This document shows positions 1-5,836 of a stretch of DNA of 10,261 bases, one piece after another. The stretch is from Blastocatellia bacterium (GTDB lineage Bacteria > Acidobacteriota > Blastocatellia > Pyrinomonadales > Pyrinomonadaceae), in assembly GCA_003175865.1 (NCBI GenBank), contig PSRF01000087.1, forward strand, positions 1 to 10,261, read 5' to 3'. The notes beneath the pieces are model-generated. The model had not been told where the DNA came from. It saw only the letters and a program-made list of their open reading frames with translations, and made no database searches. Positions within the stretch are counted from its first letter, which is position 1. Each line of letters opens with the position of its first letter. The translations under genes and the position numbers were made by a program.

Positions 1-1100
1 CGCGACGTGATACCTTTCTCAATCTCTTTTCGGTTACGTCGCTTCGATTCCGCGCGAAAAGCTTCAACCGCCTCATCGGCGTCAGCCGCAATCGCGAGTG
101 TCGGCGTAACATTCTTGCCGATATTTGCAGGGTCAATATCGACATGAATCACACGCGCGCGTGGTGCAAACGTCGCTAGCTTGCCAGTAACGCGATCGTC
201 AAATCTGACGCCGATGGCGATCAACAAATCACTCTCCGCCACCGCCATGTTCGCGGCATAAGTGCCATGCATGCCCAACATTCCCAGACAGAGCGGATGT
301 GCGGATTGGAATCCACCGAGCCCCATCAACGTCGGACACACCGGCAGGCGGAGCTCTTCTGCGAACAGTCGCAACGATTCACTTGCATTGGAATTCGCGA
401 TGCCACCACCAACATACAAAATGGGACGCTTCGAGTTGATGATGGCGTCCATGGCAGCCGAAATTGATTTAGGAGAGACCTTCTTCTTTTCGGCGGTGAA
501 GGGAAAACTGACATGATCGAGTCGTGAATAACCGCACTTGGCCGCTGTTACATCTTTGGGTATGTCGATCACGACTGGTCCGGGTCTACCACTGCGCGCC
601 AGGTAGAAAGCCTCTCTGACGATTGCTGAAAGATCGTGAACATCCCGAACTAGATAGTTGTGTTTCACGCACGGCCGAGTAATGCCAACCGTGTCAACTT
701 CCTGAAAAGCGTCAGTGCCAATTAAGTGCTGCGGCACTTGGCCAGTAATCACAACAATCGGCGTCGAGTCCATGTACGCGTTGGCAATACCTGTAACAGC
801 GTTGGTTGCACCTGGGCCTGAAGTAACGAGGACGACGCCAACTCGACCTGACGCACGCGCATAACCCTCCGCCATGTGCACCGCGCCTTGTTCGTGTCTC
901 ACGAGGTAATGAGTCAAACGATCTCTAGCACGCCAGAGCTCATCATAAATGTGAAGCACGGCGCCGCCTGGATAACCAAAGATCGTATCCACGCCCTCGT
1001 AAAGCAGGGCATCGATCAGGATCGCCGCGCCTGTGGGCAGCTCCAAGTCGGACTCAAACTCCGCTGGCGGATGTCTGGGAAGCTGTTTTGCTGTTACCAT
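1..1100 (-). CDS. ilvB: Acetolactate synthase large subunit, partial (C-terminus beyond left edge)
   Basis: Thiamine-diphosphate enzyme that condenses two pyruvates to acetolactate, or pyruvate with 2-oxobutyrate, in the first common step of valine, leucine and isoleucine synthesis; cytoplasmic. I translated the minus strand from the ATG at 1100 and obtained 366 uninterrupted residues of the usual ~560-600. Visible in order are the N-terminal pyrimidine-binding domain with the TPP motif FGYPGGAV (from about residue 41), the catalytic Glu70 in [15 protein letters not shown], then [21 protein letters not shown], and the central domain ending in [17 protein letters not shown] and [14 protein letters not shown]. 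The FAD/PP C-terminal half is outside the window. The start is the only reasonable ATG before the conserved domain; its ribosome site is weak (GATGAAG directly before it). It is divergent from a LysR regulator, which probably controls it. Identity is very secure; catabolic ALS is less likely given the strong IlvB-type sequence. Confidence 0.97.
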   Translation of the reverse strand, partial: MVTAKQLPRHPPAEFESDLELPTGAAILIDALLYEGVDTIFGYPGGAVLHIYDELWRARDRLTHYLVRHEQGAVHMAEGYARASGRVGVVLVTSGPGATNAVTGIANAYMDSTPIVVITGQVPQHLIGTDAFQEVDTVGITRPCVKHNYLVRDVHDLSAIVREAFYLARSGRPGPVVIDIPKDVTAAKCGYSRLDHVSFPFTAEKKKVSPKSISAAMDAIINSKRPILYVGGGIANSNASESLRLFAEELRLPVCPTLMGLGGFQSAHPLCLGMLGMHGTYAANMAVAESDLLIAIGVRFDDRVTGKLATFAPRARVIHVDIDPANIGKNVTPTLAIAADADEAVEAFRAESKRRNRKEIEKGITS

Positions 1101-1125
1101 CTTCATCAATCTTTTCGGTCTAGAT

Positions 1126-1163
1126 CAGTCGGGCCACCAACTTTGGAGCTGGTGGCCCGTCTG
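1126..1163 (-). promoter_or_regulatory. Strong stem-loop in the ilvB leader
   Basis: An inverted repeat with 14-nt arms (1126-1139 and 1150-1163), one T-T mismatch and a 10-nt loop; the inner ten pairs are GC-rich and perfect (CGGGCCACCA against TGGTGGCCCG). It lies 26-63 nt upstream of the ilvB start codon, so if ilvB is transcribed from further upstream the RNA would carry this hairpin. No T-tract follows it on the minus strand, so a simple intrinsic terminator is not supported. It could be a leader attenuation or mRNA-stabilising structure, a dispersed palindromic repeat, or a binding site. I saw no T-box sequence and no leader peptide rich in Ile, Leu or Val codons. Confidence 0.5.
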
Positions 1164-1255
1164 TGCCTGGTTTTTCCCCGTCTCACGAAAAGGAGCGTTA
1201 CTGAAACGCAACGCTTGTCATGAAGTGATTACAACTTTACGCCTGTGGTCTGAGT

Positions 1256-1282
1256 TTGTAAAATTTATTCTTTTAAGATAAT
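1256..1282 (+). promoter_or_regulatory. Possible sigma70-type promoter of the lysR gene
   Basis: A very AT-rich stretch just upstream of the LysR gene contains TTGTAA (1256-1261, four of six to the -35 consensus) and GATAAT (1277-1282, five of six to the -10 consensus). The 15-bp spacer is shorter than ideal, so this is tentative. The transcript would begin around 1290, giving a leader of about 30 nt. Confidence 0.25.
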
Positions 1283-1317
1283 AATAAATGCCGCTCATCG
1301 ACTAACTTTCAGGAGTT

Positions 1318-2226
1318 GTGGTAAAAAACAAACCTATGGAGATGGCCCAGCTCGAGTATTTCTCAAAAGTTGTCCAGGAAAAGAGCTTTTCTAAAGCTGC
1401 GGACCGCGTCTTTCGCACCCAGCCTGCGGTAAGTATTGCCATCAGAAGGCTCGAGGAGGAAATTGGCTTGCCGCTCCTTGATCGAACGCAGAAGACACCC
1501 GTCCTGACAGACGCCGGCAAGGTGGTCTATGATTATGCGCAAAGAATTCTCGCGCTGAGGGACCAGGTAGGGGAGGCGATTGCTGAACTTCAGAGTTTGA
1601 AGCGCGGGTTGGTTCGCGTTGGAGCTAACGAAAGCACCTCGCTTTATCTATTGCCGGAACTCATTCTCGCCTTCCGTGAAAAGCATCCTGAAGTCAAGGT
1701 CGAGATCTTTCGACATGTATCGAATCGTCTCCCGCGTGAGGTACTCGACCGCAATGTCGATTTCGCGCTCATGGCCTCAGAACCAGCTGATCGAGACCTC
1801 GAAGCCTTTCCAGTATTAAAAGACGAGCTAATCTTGATCATGAGTCCCAAGCATCCACTTGCGACACGACCTTCAGTCAAGATCAAGGAGCTTGGAAATG
1901 AATCGTTTATTGCTCACAACGTTACGTCTGGCTCACGCATGAAGGTCATCGAAGCGTTTGCGCGACAGCATACACCTTTAAACATTGCGCTCGAGTTAGC
2001 CACAATCGAAACTATCAAACGTTTTGTTCAGAAGCGCGTCGGGCTCGCATTCGTGCCCCGGATGTGTGTTAAGGAAGAGCTGGAACGAGGTGTGCTTGTT
2101 TCGGTGCCCGTGCGTGGGTTGACTCACAATCGAATACTGTGGGCCGCGCACCGACGTGGCTCCAATTTTTCGCCCGCCGCCGCAGCGTTCTTAAAGATTC
2201 TTAAAGAACATACAAACTCACTTTAG
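1318..2226 (+). CDS. LysR-family transcriptional regulator
   Basis: A 302-residue protein of standard LysR length. The N-terminal winged helix-turn-helix (about residues 9-68) includes SFSKAADRVFRTQPAVSIAI and LEEEIGLPLLDR, followed by the usual linker helix. The C-terminal effector-binding domain starts around residue 92 with LVRVGANESTSLYLLPELILAF and FREKHPEVKVEI. Proteins of this family bind promoters as tetramers and respond to a small metabolite. The gene is divergent from ilvB, so it probably controls ilvB and may autoregulate, as IlvY does for ilvC in enteric bacteria; the ligand cannot be read from sequence. Start choice is uncertain: GTG at 1318 has AGGAG only two bases away, while ATG at 1336 or 1342 gives an N-terminus closer to family norms (MEMAQLEYF). 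Its stop codon overlaps the stop of the convergent ROK gene. Confidence 0.93.
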   Translation: MVKNKPMEMAQLEYFSKVVQEKSFSKAADRVFRTQPAVSIAIRRLEEEIGLPLLDRTQKTPVLTDAGKVVYDYAQRILALRDQVGEAIAELQSLKRGLVRVGANESTSLYLLPELILAFREKHPEVKVEIFRHVSNRLPREVLDRNVDFALMASEPADRDLEAFPVLKDELILIMSPKHPLATRPSVKIKELGNESFIAHNVTSGSRMKVIEAFARQHTPLNIALELATIETIKRFVQKRVGLAFVPRMCVKEELERGVLVSVPVRGLTHNRILWAAHRRGSNFSPAAAAFLKILKEHTNSL

Positions 2227-3470
2227 GCGGCGACCTTATTTCGTCTCGCCAATACAGACAAGTAGTACTCGATTGCCACTTCCAATGCGCCACCGAGTTC
2301 TGATCCATGTGAATCACCCGCCTCAAGCGACCATCGCGACAATTTTCCACAAAGCGACATATCAATCGCATGACGCGTTGGACCTTCGATAAACTTCCAA
2401 CCGCGCAATAGATCACCACTCAAAACAACATCAGGTACGCCCAGACCACAAATTACATTTCCAATCCCGATTCCGAGATGCGTGCCAACGCGCTCGAGCG
2501 TTGTTTGTGCACGACGTTCGCCTGCCGATGCGCGTGAGACAATGTCGTCGAACGTCATTGTCGAGCGAAAGCCGGAGCGGCTCTCACCTGCGTAGAGTTC
2601 AACAGCACTCTGCGTTGAGGCATAACGTTCCCAGCAACCAAAATTTCCGCACGAACACTGCTTGCCTCCAGCGACGATAGTCATGTGGCCGAATTCGCCC
2701 GCGATGTCAGCGCCAGTCGTGCCGCGAAAGACCTCACCCTCCAGGACAAGTCCGACGCCAATACCTGTGCCGGCTCGCACCAGCACAAAGTCACCGGCGT
2801 TGCGTGTTGGACGTTGTGCGCGACGACGTTGGGCTTCGTAAATTGCAGCTGCAGTTGCGTTGTTTTCAACAAGGACCTTGGCTGGTGACTCCAGTTTCTC
2901 GGTGATCGATACATCGCGCCAGCCAAGATGTGGAGCGTACAGCAATTTTCCATTCTCAACATCAGTTGGGCCAGAAACACTGATTCCGATCACTATTAGC
3001 TCACGTGCAGCAAAAGTTGCGCACTGCTTTTTCACCCAATCCCGTATTTGAGTTAGTGCAGTATCAGGATCTTTTGGTGTTGGAAAGACACCTTCCGCGA
3101 GAATTGAACCGTCAACCATGGCTGCACCTAGACGGGTTTGCTTGACACCGATGTTGATACCAATAAGAAACTCGGTTTCTGATCTAAGCGATAAGCCAAT
3201 TGCGGGTCGACCCACGCGCCGTACTATCCGATCTGGGACGCCTTCGCGAAGAACGCCAGAATCGATCAGTGGTTTAACTAAAACGGTAATGCGACGACGA
3301 TGCACACCCATACGTCGTGCTACTGCAACGCGTGGAATTGGTTGTGCTGCGCGCACGATTCGCAGTAGCTCACGAGTAGTTTGGGTGGGAGCGTCAGCAG
3401 CATCTTGTTTACGTTTAGCAACTTGACGTGAACGACTTCCTGGAAGAGCAGACTCACTTTCTTTAGACAC
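2223..3470 (-). CDS. ROK-family transcriptional repressor, kinase residues degenerate
   Basis: A 415-residue protein with an N-terminal DNA-binding winged helix (about residues 30-93, ending in the GRPAIGLSL wing) fused to a ROK sugar-binding/kinase fold, the NagC/Mlc/XylR layout. The zinc site is intact: His262 in GEFGHM, then Cys272, Cys274 and Cys279 in CSCGNFGCWE. The glycine-rich GTGIGVG is at 234-240. In contrast, the catalytic Asp of ROK kinases (ENDAN-type motif) is Asn204 in ENNATAAA, and the phosphate motif usually DIGGTK reads NIGVKQ (Asn106). It is therefore more likely a sugar-responsive repressor than a kinase. Start is GTG at 3470, supported by AAGGAGA eight bases upstream; the first ~25 residues are basic and low complexity. 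It lies 177 bp downstream of the sigma54 activator on the same strand. No sugar genes are visible, so its targets are unknown. Confidence 0.92.
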   Translation of the reverse strand: MSKESESALPGSRSRQVAKRKQDAADAPTQTTRELLRIVRAAQPIPRVAVARRMGVHRRRITVLVKPLIDSGVLREGVPDRIVRRVGRPAIGLSLRSETEFLIGINIGVKQTRLGAAMVDGSILAEGVFPTPKDPDTALTQIRDWVKKQCATFAARELIVIGISVSGPTDVENGKLLYAPHLGWRDVSITEKLESPAKVLVENNATAAAIYEAQRRRAQRPTRNAGDFVLVRAGTGIGVGLVLEGEVFRGTTGADIAGEFGHMTIVAGGKQCSCGNFGCWERYASTQSAVELYAGESRSGFRSTMTFDDIVSRASAGERRAQTTLERVGTHLGIGIGNVICGLGVPDVVLSGDLLRGWKFIEGPTRHAIDMSLCGKLSRWSLEAGDSHGSELGGALEVAIEYYLSVLARRNKVAA

Positions 3471-3647
3471 TCTTATTTCTCCTTCTTACTAACCCTACCG
3501 GTTCCGCTTGTTAGCAAATTCATGACCAGACATAAAACTAACAGCTACGTCTTACCTCAATGTTAAGCGTCATCGTCACCCTCAACTTGTAACTAACCAA
3601 TGTTTGTTCTGAGTAACAAGAGTTAAGGAAGGGAAGTGAGTGAAGGG

Positions 3648-5249
3648 CTACATTCGATAGCGATCGCAGCTGATGCCATATTTCTTTACTTTGTAACCAA
3701 TAATTCGTTCCGTGCTGTCGAGTATTTTTGCCGCCTTAGCACGATTCCCGCGGGCAGTCTTTAGTGCATCCTGAATTAAATCCCGCTCATAGGCTTCAAT
3801 CGCCGACACAAGCGATGTTCGGTTGACGGTGTCGGAGCCTTCTGCGGTTTGTAATGTCGGCGGCAGATGATGACCGTGAATTACATTCGATTCACAAACA
3901 AGCACTGATCGTTCAATTACATTCTCGAGTTCGCGTACATTGCCAGGCCAGTGGTAGCTCGTCAACATATCGATCGCTGGTGTCGAAATGCGTTTGATTC
4001 GTTTGCCATGTTCACGCTCAAACTTCTCAACAAAGTGTTCGGCAAGTAAAAGAATGTCCGGCTTACGCTCACGCAAAGGAGGCATGAAGATCGCAAACAC
4101 GTTCAGTCGATAGTACAAATCTTCTCTGAATTGCCCATTTGTGATCGCTTGTTCGAGATCTTTGTTTGTCGCCACTATGACACGGACGTTAACCTTGATC
4201 GTCTCGGTCCCGCCGAGTCGTTCAAATTCCCGCTCTTGCAAAACACGTAACAGTTTCACCTGTGTCGAAAGATCTAGATCGCCAATCTCGTCAAGGAACA
4301 GCGTGCCTCCGTCAGCAAGTTCAAAGCGTCCTTTCTTACGCGCCTGGGCACCTGTAAACGCACCTTTCTCATAGCCAAACAACTCAGATTCAATGAGTGT
4401 CTCCGGCAACGCAGCGCAACTCACTTTTACAAAAGGTTTCCCGGCTCGAAGAGAGTTGTAATGGATTGCCTGGGCAATCATCTCCTTGCCGGTTCCAGAC
4501 TCTCCTCGTATCAACACAGTCGTATTCGTTCGCGCTACTTGGGTAACCTGCTGGTACACCTGACGCATAGGATTAGAATTTCCAACTATTCGACTGAAAT
4601 CGTAACGCTCGCGAAGTTCCTGCTTTAAGTGGATGTTCTCGTCGAGCAACTGCTGTTTGTCGGCAGCGACCCTCTGCTCGACCTTTAACGATTGTGCAAT
4701 CATCGCCGCCACAACGCTCAGAAATTTCGTCGTGCGATCGTAATCACGTTCTTCTTTGTAAATCCGATCAGCTCCAATTGCGCCAACCGCTTTCCCAGAA
4801 ATCAGTATCGGTACGCAGATAAAGCTCATTTCTTTTTTGGTTGGGCTCAGTTCCTGACCTCGGAGTCGATTGAGTAGAAGAGGTTCCTGACTAGTGCGCG
4901 GAACGACAACTGGCTTGCCACTTTCCACGACACGTCCCACAACGCCTTCGCCAATGCGATAAGTAACGCGACGCGAGGCGTCATCAGCTAGACCATGGCT
5001 GGCTTCGATGCGAATCTTTTCATCAGCACCCACCAACATGATGAAGCTTCGAATGATTCCATGATAACGGCCAAGTGTTTCTAGTAAATGGCTGAAAGTT
5101 GTTTTGGGATTCGTGGAGTCCATCAGCTGGCGACCAAACTCCATTAGAGTCGTGAGTTTGCGGACCTCCCGCCGTTCGCGCGTGTGAAGCTCATTACTCT
5201 TGGCTGAAACGCGGGCCTTCTCCGCGTCCTTTGGCACAATGGCACTCAT
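3648..5249 (-). CDS. Sigma54-dependent transcriptional activator (GAF-AAA+-Fis, NifA-like layout)
   Basis: A 533-residue enhancer-binding protein that remodels sigma54 RNA polymerase with ATP. Order: short charged N-terminus; GAF sensor domain (about 35-190); coiled-coil linker (about 190-215); AAA+ domain (about 219-450); Fis-type helix-turn-helix (about 490-530, [16 protein letters not shown]). Walker A GESGTGKE is at 249-256, the sigma54-contacting GAFTGA loop at 296-301, Walker B Asp320-Glu321 in LFLDEIGDL, and the arginine-finger region [11 protein letters not shown] follows. There is no receiver domain, so it is not an NtrC-type response regulator; GAF domains sense small ligands or partner proteins. 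Its start lies 587 bp from the divergent amt gene, which carries a sigma54 promoter-like element, so it is the obvious candidate activator. No nif gene is present, so I give no symbol. The ATG at 5249 has only a weak ribosome site; no better upstream start is in frame. Confidence 0.95.
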   Translation of the reverse strand: MSAIVPKDAEKARVSAKSNELHTRERREVRKLTTLMEFGRQLMDSTNPKTTFSHLLETLGRYHGIIRSFIMLVGADEKIRIEASHGLADDASRRVTYRIGEGVVGRVVESGKPVVVPRTSQEPLLLNRLRGQELSPTKKEMSFICVPILISGKAVGAIGADRIYKEERDYDRTTKFLSVVAAMIAQSLKVEQRVAADKQQLLDENIHLKQELRERYDFSRIVGNSNPMRQVYQQVTQVARTNTTVLIRGESGTGKEMIAQAIHYNSLRAGKPFVKVSCAALPETLIESELFGYEKGAFTGAQARKKGRFELADGGTLFLDEIGDLDLSTQVKLLRVLQEREFERLGGTETIKVNVRVIVATNKDLEQAITNGQFREDLYYRLNVFAIFMPPLRERKPDILLLAEHFVEKFEREHGKRIKRISTPAIDMLTSYHWPGNVRELENVIERSVLVCESNVIHGHHLPPTLQTAEGSDTVNRTSLVSAIEAYERDLIQDALKTARGNRAKAAKILDSTERIIGYKVKKYGISCDRYRM

Positions 5250-5315
5250 TTGAAAGTCATCTTAAGAGCTCGAATTTTCCACCGTCAAAGTGAAAACTTT
5301 TATAAGAACATAAAT

Positions 5316-5334
5316 GCCGCACTCGTAATGCGGC
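5316..5334. promoter_or_regulatory. Inverted repeat upstream of the sigma54 activator, possible operator
   Basis: Perfect GCCGCA-N7-TGCGGC symmetry, 67-85 bp upstream of the activator start. It sits just upstream of a minus-strand TATAAA (5304-5299), overlapping where a -35 would lie, a position suited to autoregulation or activator binding. A second short symmetry, GACAA-AA-TTGTC, follows at 5335-5346. The protein that binds is not known. Confidence 0.4.
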
Positions 5335-5575
5335 GACAAAATTGTCAGCGAATGGCTGAAATCCGACAAAAGCGTGCGGGAGCACTGTTCAGAATTCTCT
5401 TTAATTACCCCGCTTTGATTTAAGATTGCGTGCTGATCGCCCTCGATCTTCTAGCGGCCGTGCTGATTAGCAGCGATAAACCTCACAATCTCATGCCGGC
5501 TCAGTTCTACCACTGTTGACCCCAAAATTCCGGTAATTTGTTCAGTCGCGTTCCCACTAGTCACGTCGACCAGTC

Positions 5576-5595
5576 CGATCAAATTTGTCTGATCG
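5576..5595. repeat. Short inverted repeat in the amt upstream region
   Basis: Perfect CGATCA-N8-TGATCG with AAATTT near the centre, about 140-160 bp before the inferred amt transcription start. That distance is typical of enhancer sites bound by sigma54 activators, so it is one candidate site for the divergent activator. The arms are only 6 bp, so chance is possible. Confidence 0.3.
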
Positions 5596-5667
5596 ATTTT
5601 CAATTCAGACATTTATGTAGGAACCGCGCAGATCTGTCGTCCGGCACTGCACACGTAAATCGGCGAC

Positions 5668-5692
5668 AAAATGCCGTTTTGATTGGCATTTT
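5668..5692. promoter_or_regulatory. Palindrome next to the amt promoter, possible regulator site
   Basis: Perfect 8-bp arms, AAAATGCC (5668-5675) and GGCATTTT (5685-5692), with a 9-nt spacer. It ends 18 bp before the -24 GG of the sigma54-like element. It shares AAATGCCG and the neighbouring CGGCGACAAAAT with the inverted-repeat region upstream of the activator gene. It could be an activator or repressor site; as RNA it would be a weak AT-rich hairpin, so a terminator is less likely. Confidence 0.4.
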
Positions 5693-5707
5693 TGCTGTTT
5701 TCCTCAG

Positions 5708-5724
5708 TTGGCACAACGATTGTT
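5708..5724 (+). promoter_or_regulatory. Sigma54 (-24/-12) promoter-like element of amt
   Basis: TTGGCAC-N5-TTGTT. The -24 half TTGGCAC is perfect, and the GG (5710-5711) is separated by exactly 10 bp from the -12 G (5722), the invariant sigma54 spacing. The only departure is GT for GC at -12, which is tolerated in some natural promoters. Transcription would start near 5735, leaving a leader of about 100 nt. A sigma54 activator gene is divergent next door, which supports the call. Confidence 0.65.
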
Positions 5725-5823
5725 AATTCGTTCGCTGACTCAATCTAAATACTCGGAGCGGAGAGGCCGCCGTTCCATCAAGTTAACAAAGCAACCCAGA
5801 GTTCTACGCTTACTTTGGCTTAA

Positions 5824-5828
5824 AGGAG
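5824..5828 (+). promoter_or_regulatory. Ribosome binding site that fixes the amt start
   Basis: AGGAG within AAAGGAGA, eight bases before the ATG at 5837. It decides the start: the reading frame stays open upstream to a TTG at 5708, but that TTG lies inside the promoter-like element and has no ribosome site. Confidence 0.75.
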
Positions 5829-5836
5829 ATGAGCAA

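Larger units (their letters stand above)
5250..5836. other. Divergent regulatory region between the sigma54 activator and amt
   Basis: A 587-bp stretch with no convincing gene. It holds, from left to right: a possible -10 (TATAAA, minus strand, 5304-5299) for the activator; an inverted repeat at 5316-5334; two copies of CGACAAAA exactly 30 bp apart (5334, 5364) and a third at 5664; two copies of CGTGCTGAT exactly 30 bp apart (5429, 5459); an inverted repeat CGATCA-N8-TGATCG (5576-5595); an 8-bp-arm palindrome (5668-5692); the sigma54-type element (5708-5724); and the amt leader and ribosome site. The large size and density of small symmetric words fit a long-range enhancer-type control region. 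Confidence 0.6.

Noticed and set aside
262..516. Plus-strand open frames over ilvB, the ROK gene and the sigma54 activator (for example 262-516, 876-1223, 3118-3426)
   Set aside because: They are antisense to strongly conserved genes and show no protein features of their own.
1198..1221. Possible ilvB leader peptide (MTSVAFQ, minus strand)
   Set aside because: It has only one Val and no Leu or Ile codons and lacks a clear ribosome site, so it does not look like an attenuator peptide.
3586..3620. Weak inverted repeat (CTTGTAACT with AGTAACAAG) between the sigma54 activator and the ROK gene
   Set aside because: One mismatch splits a short AT-rich stem with a 17-nt loop and no T-tract; too weak to call a terminator.
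5538..5726. 62-residue open frame in the divergent intergenic region
   Set aside because: It starts with TTG without a ribosome site, has no recognisable features, and overlaps palindromes and the sigma54-type promoter; it is best read as non-coding.
5708..5836. Upstream extension of amt from TTG 5708
   Set aside because: The TTG is part of the promoter-like element, no ribosome site precedes it, and AAAGGAGA with ATG 5837 is far better.
5250..5836. NifA-type enhancer (TGT-N10-ACA)
   Set aside because: Looked for because of the activator architecture; no clear match was found by eye in the region.
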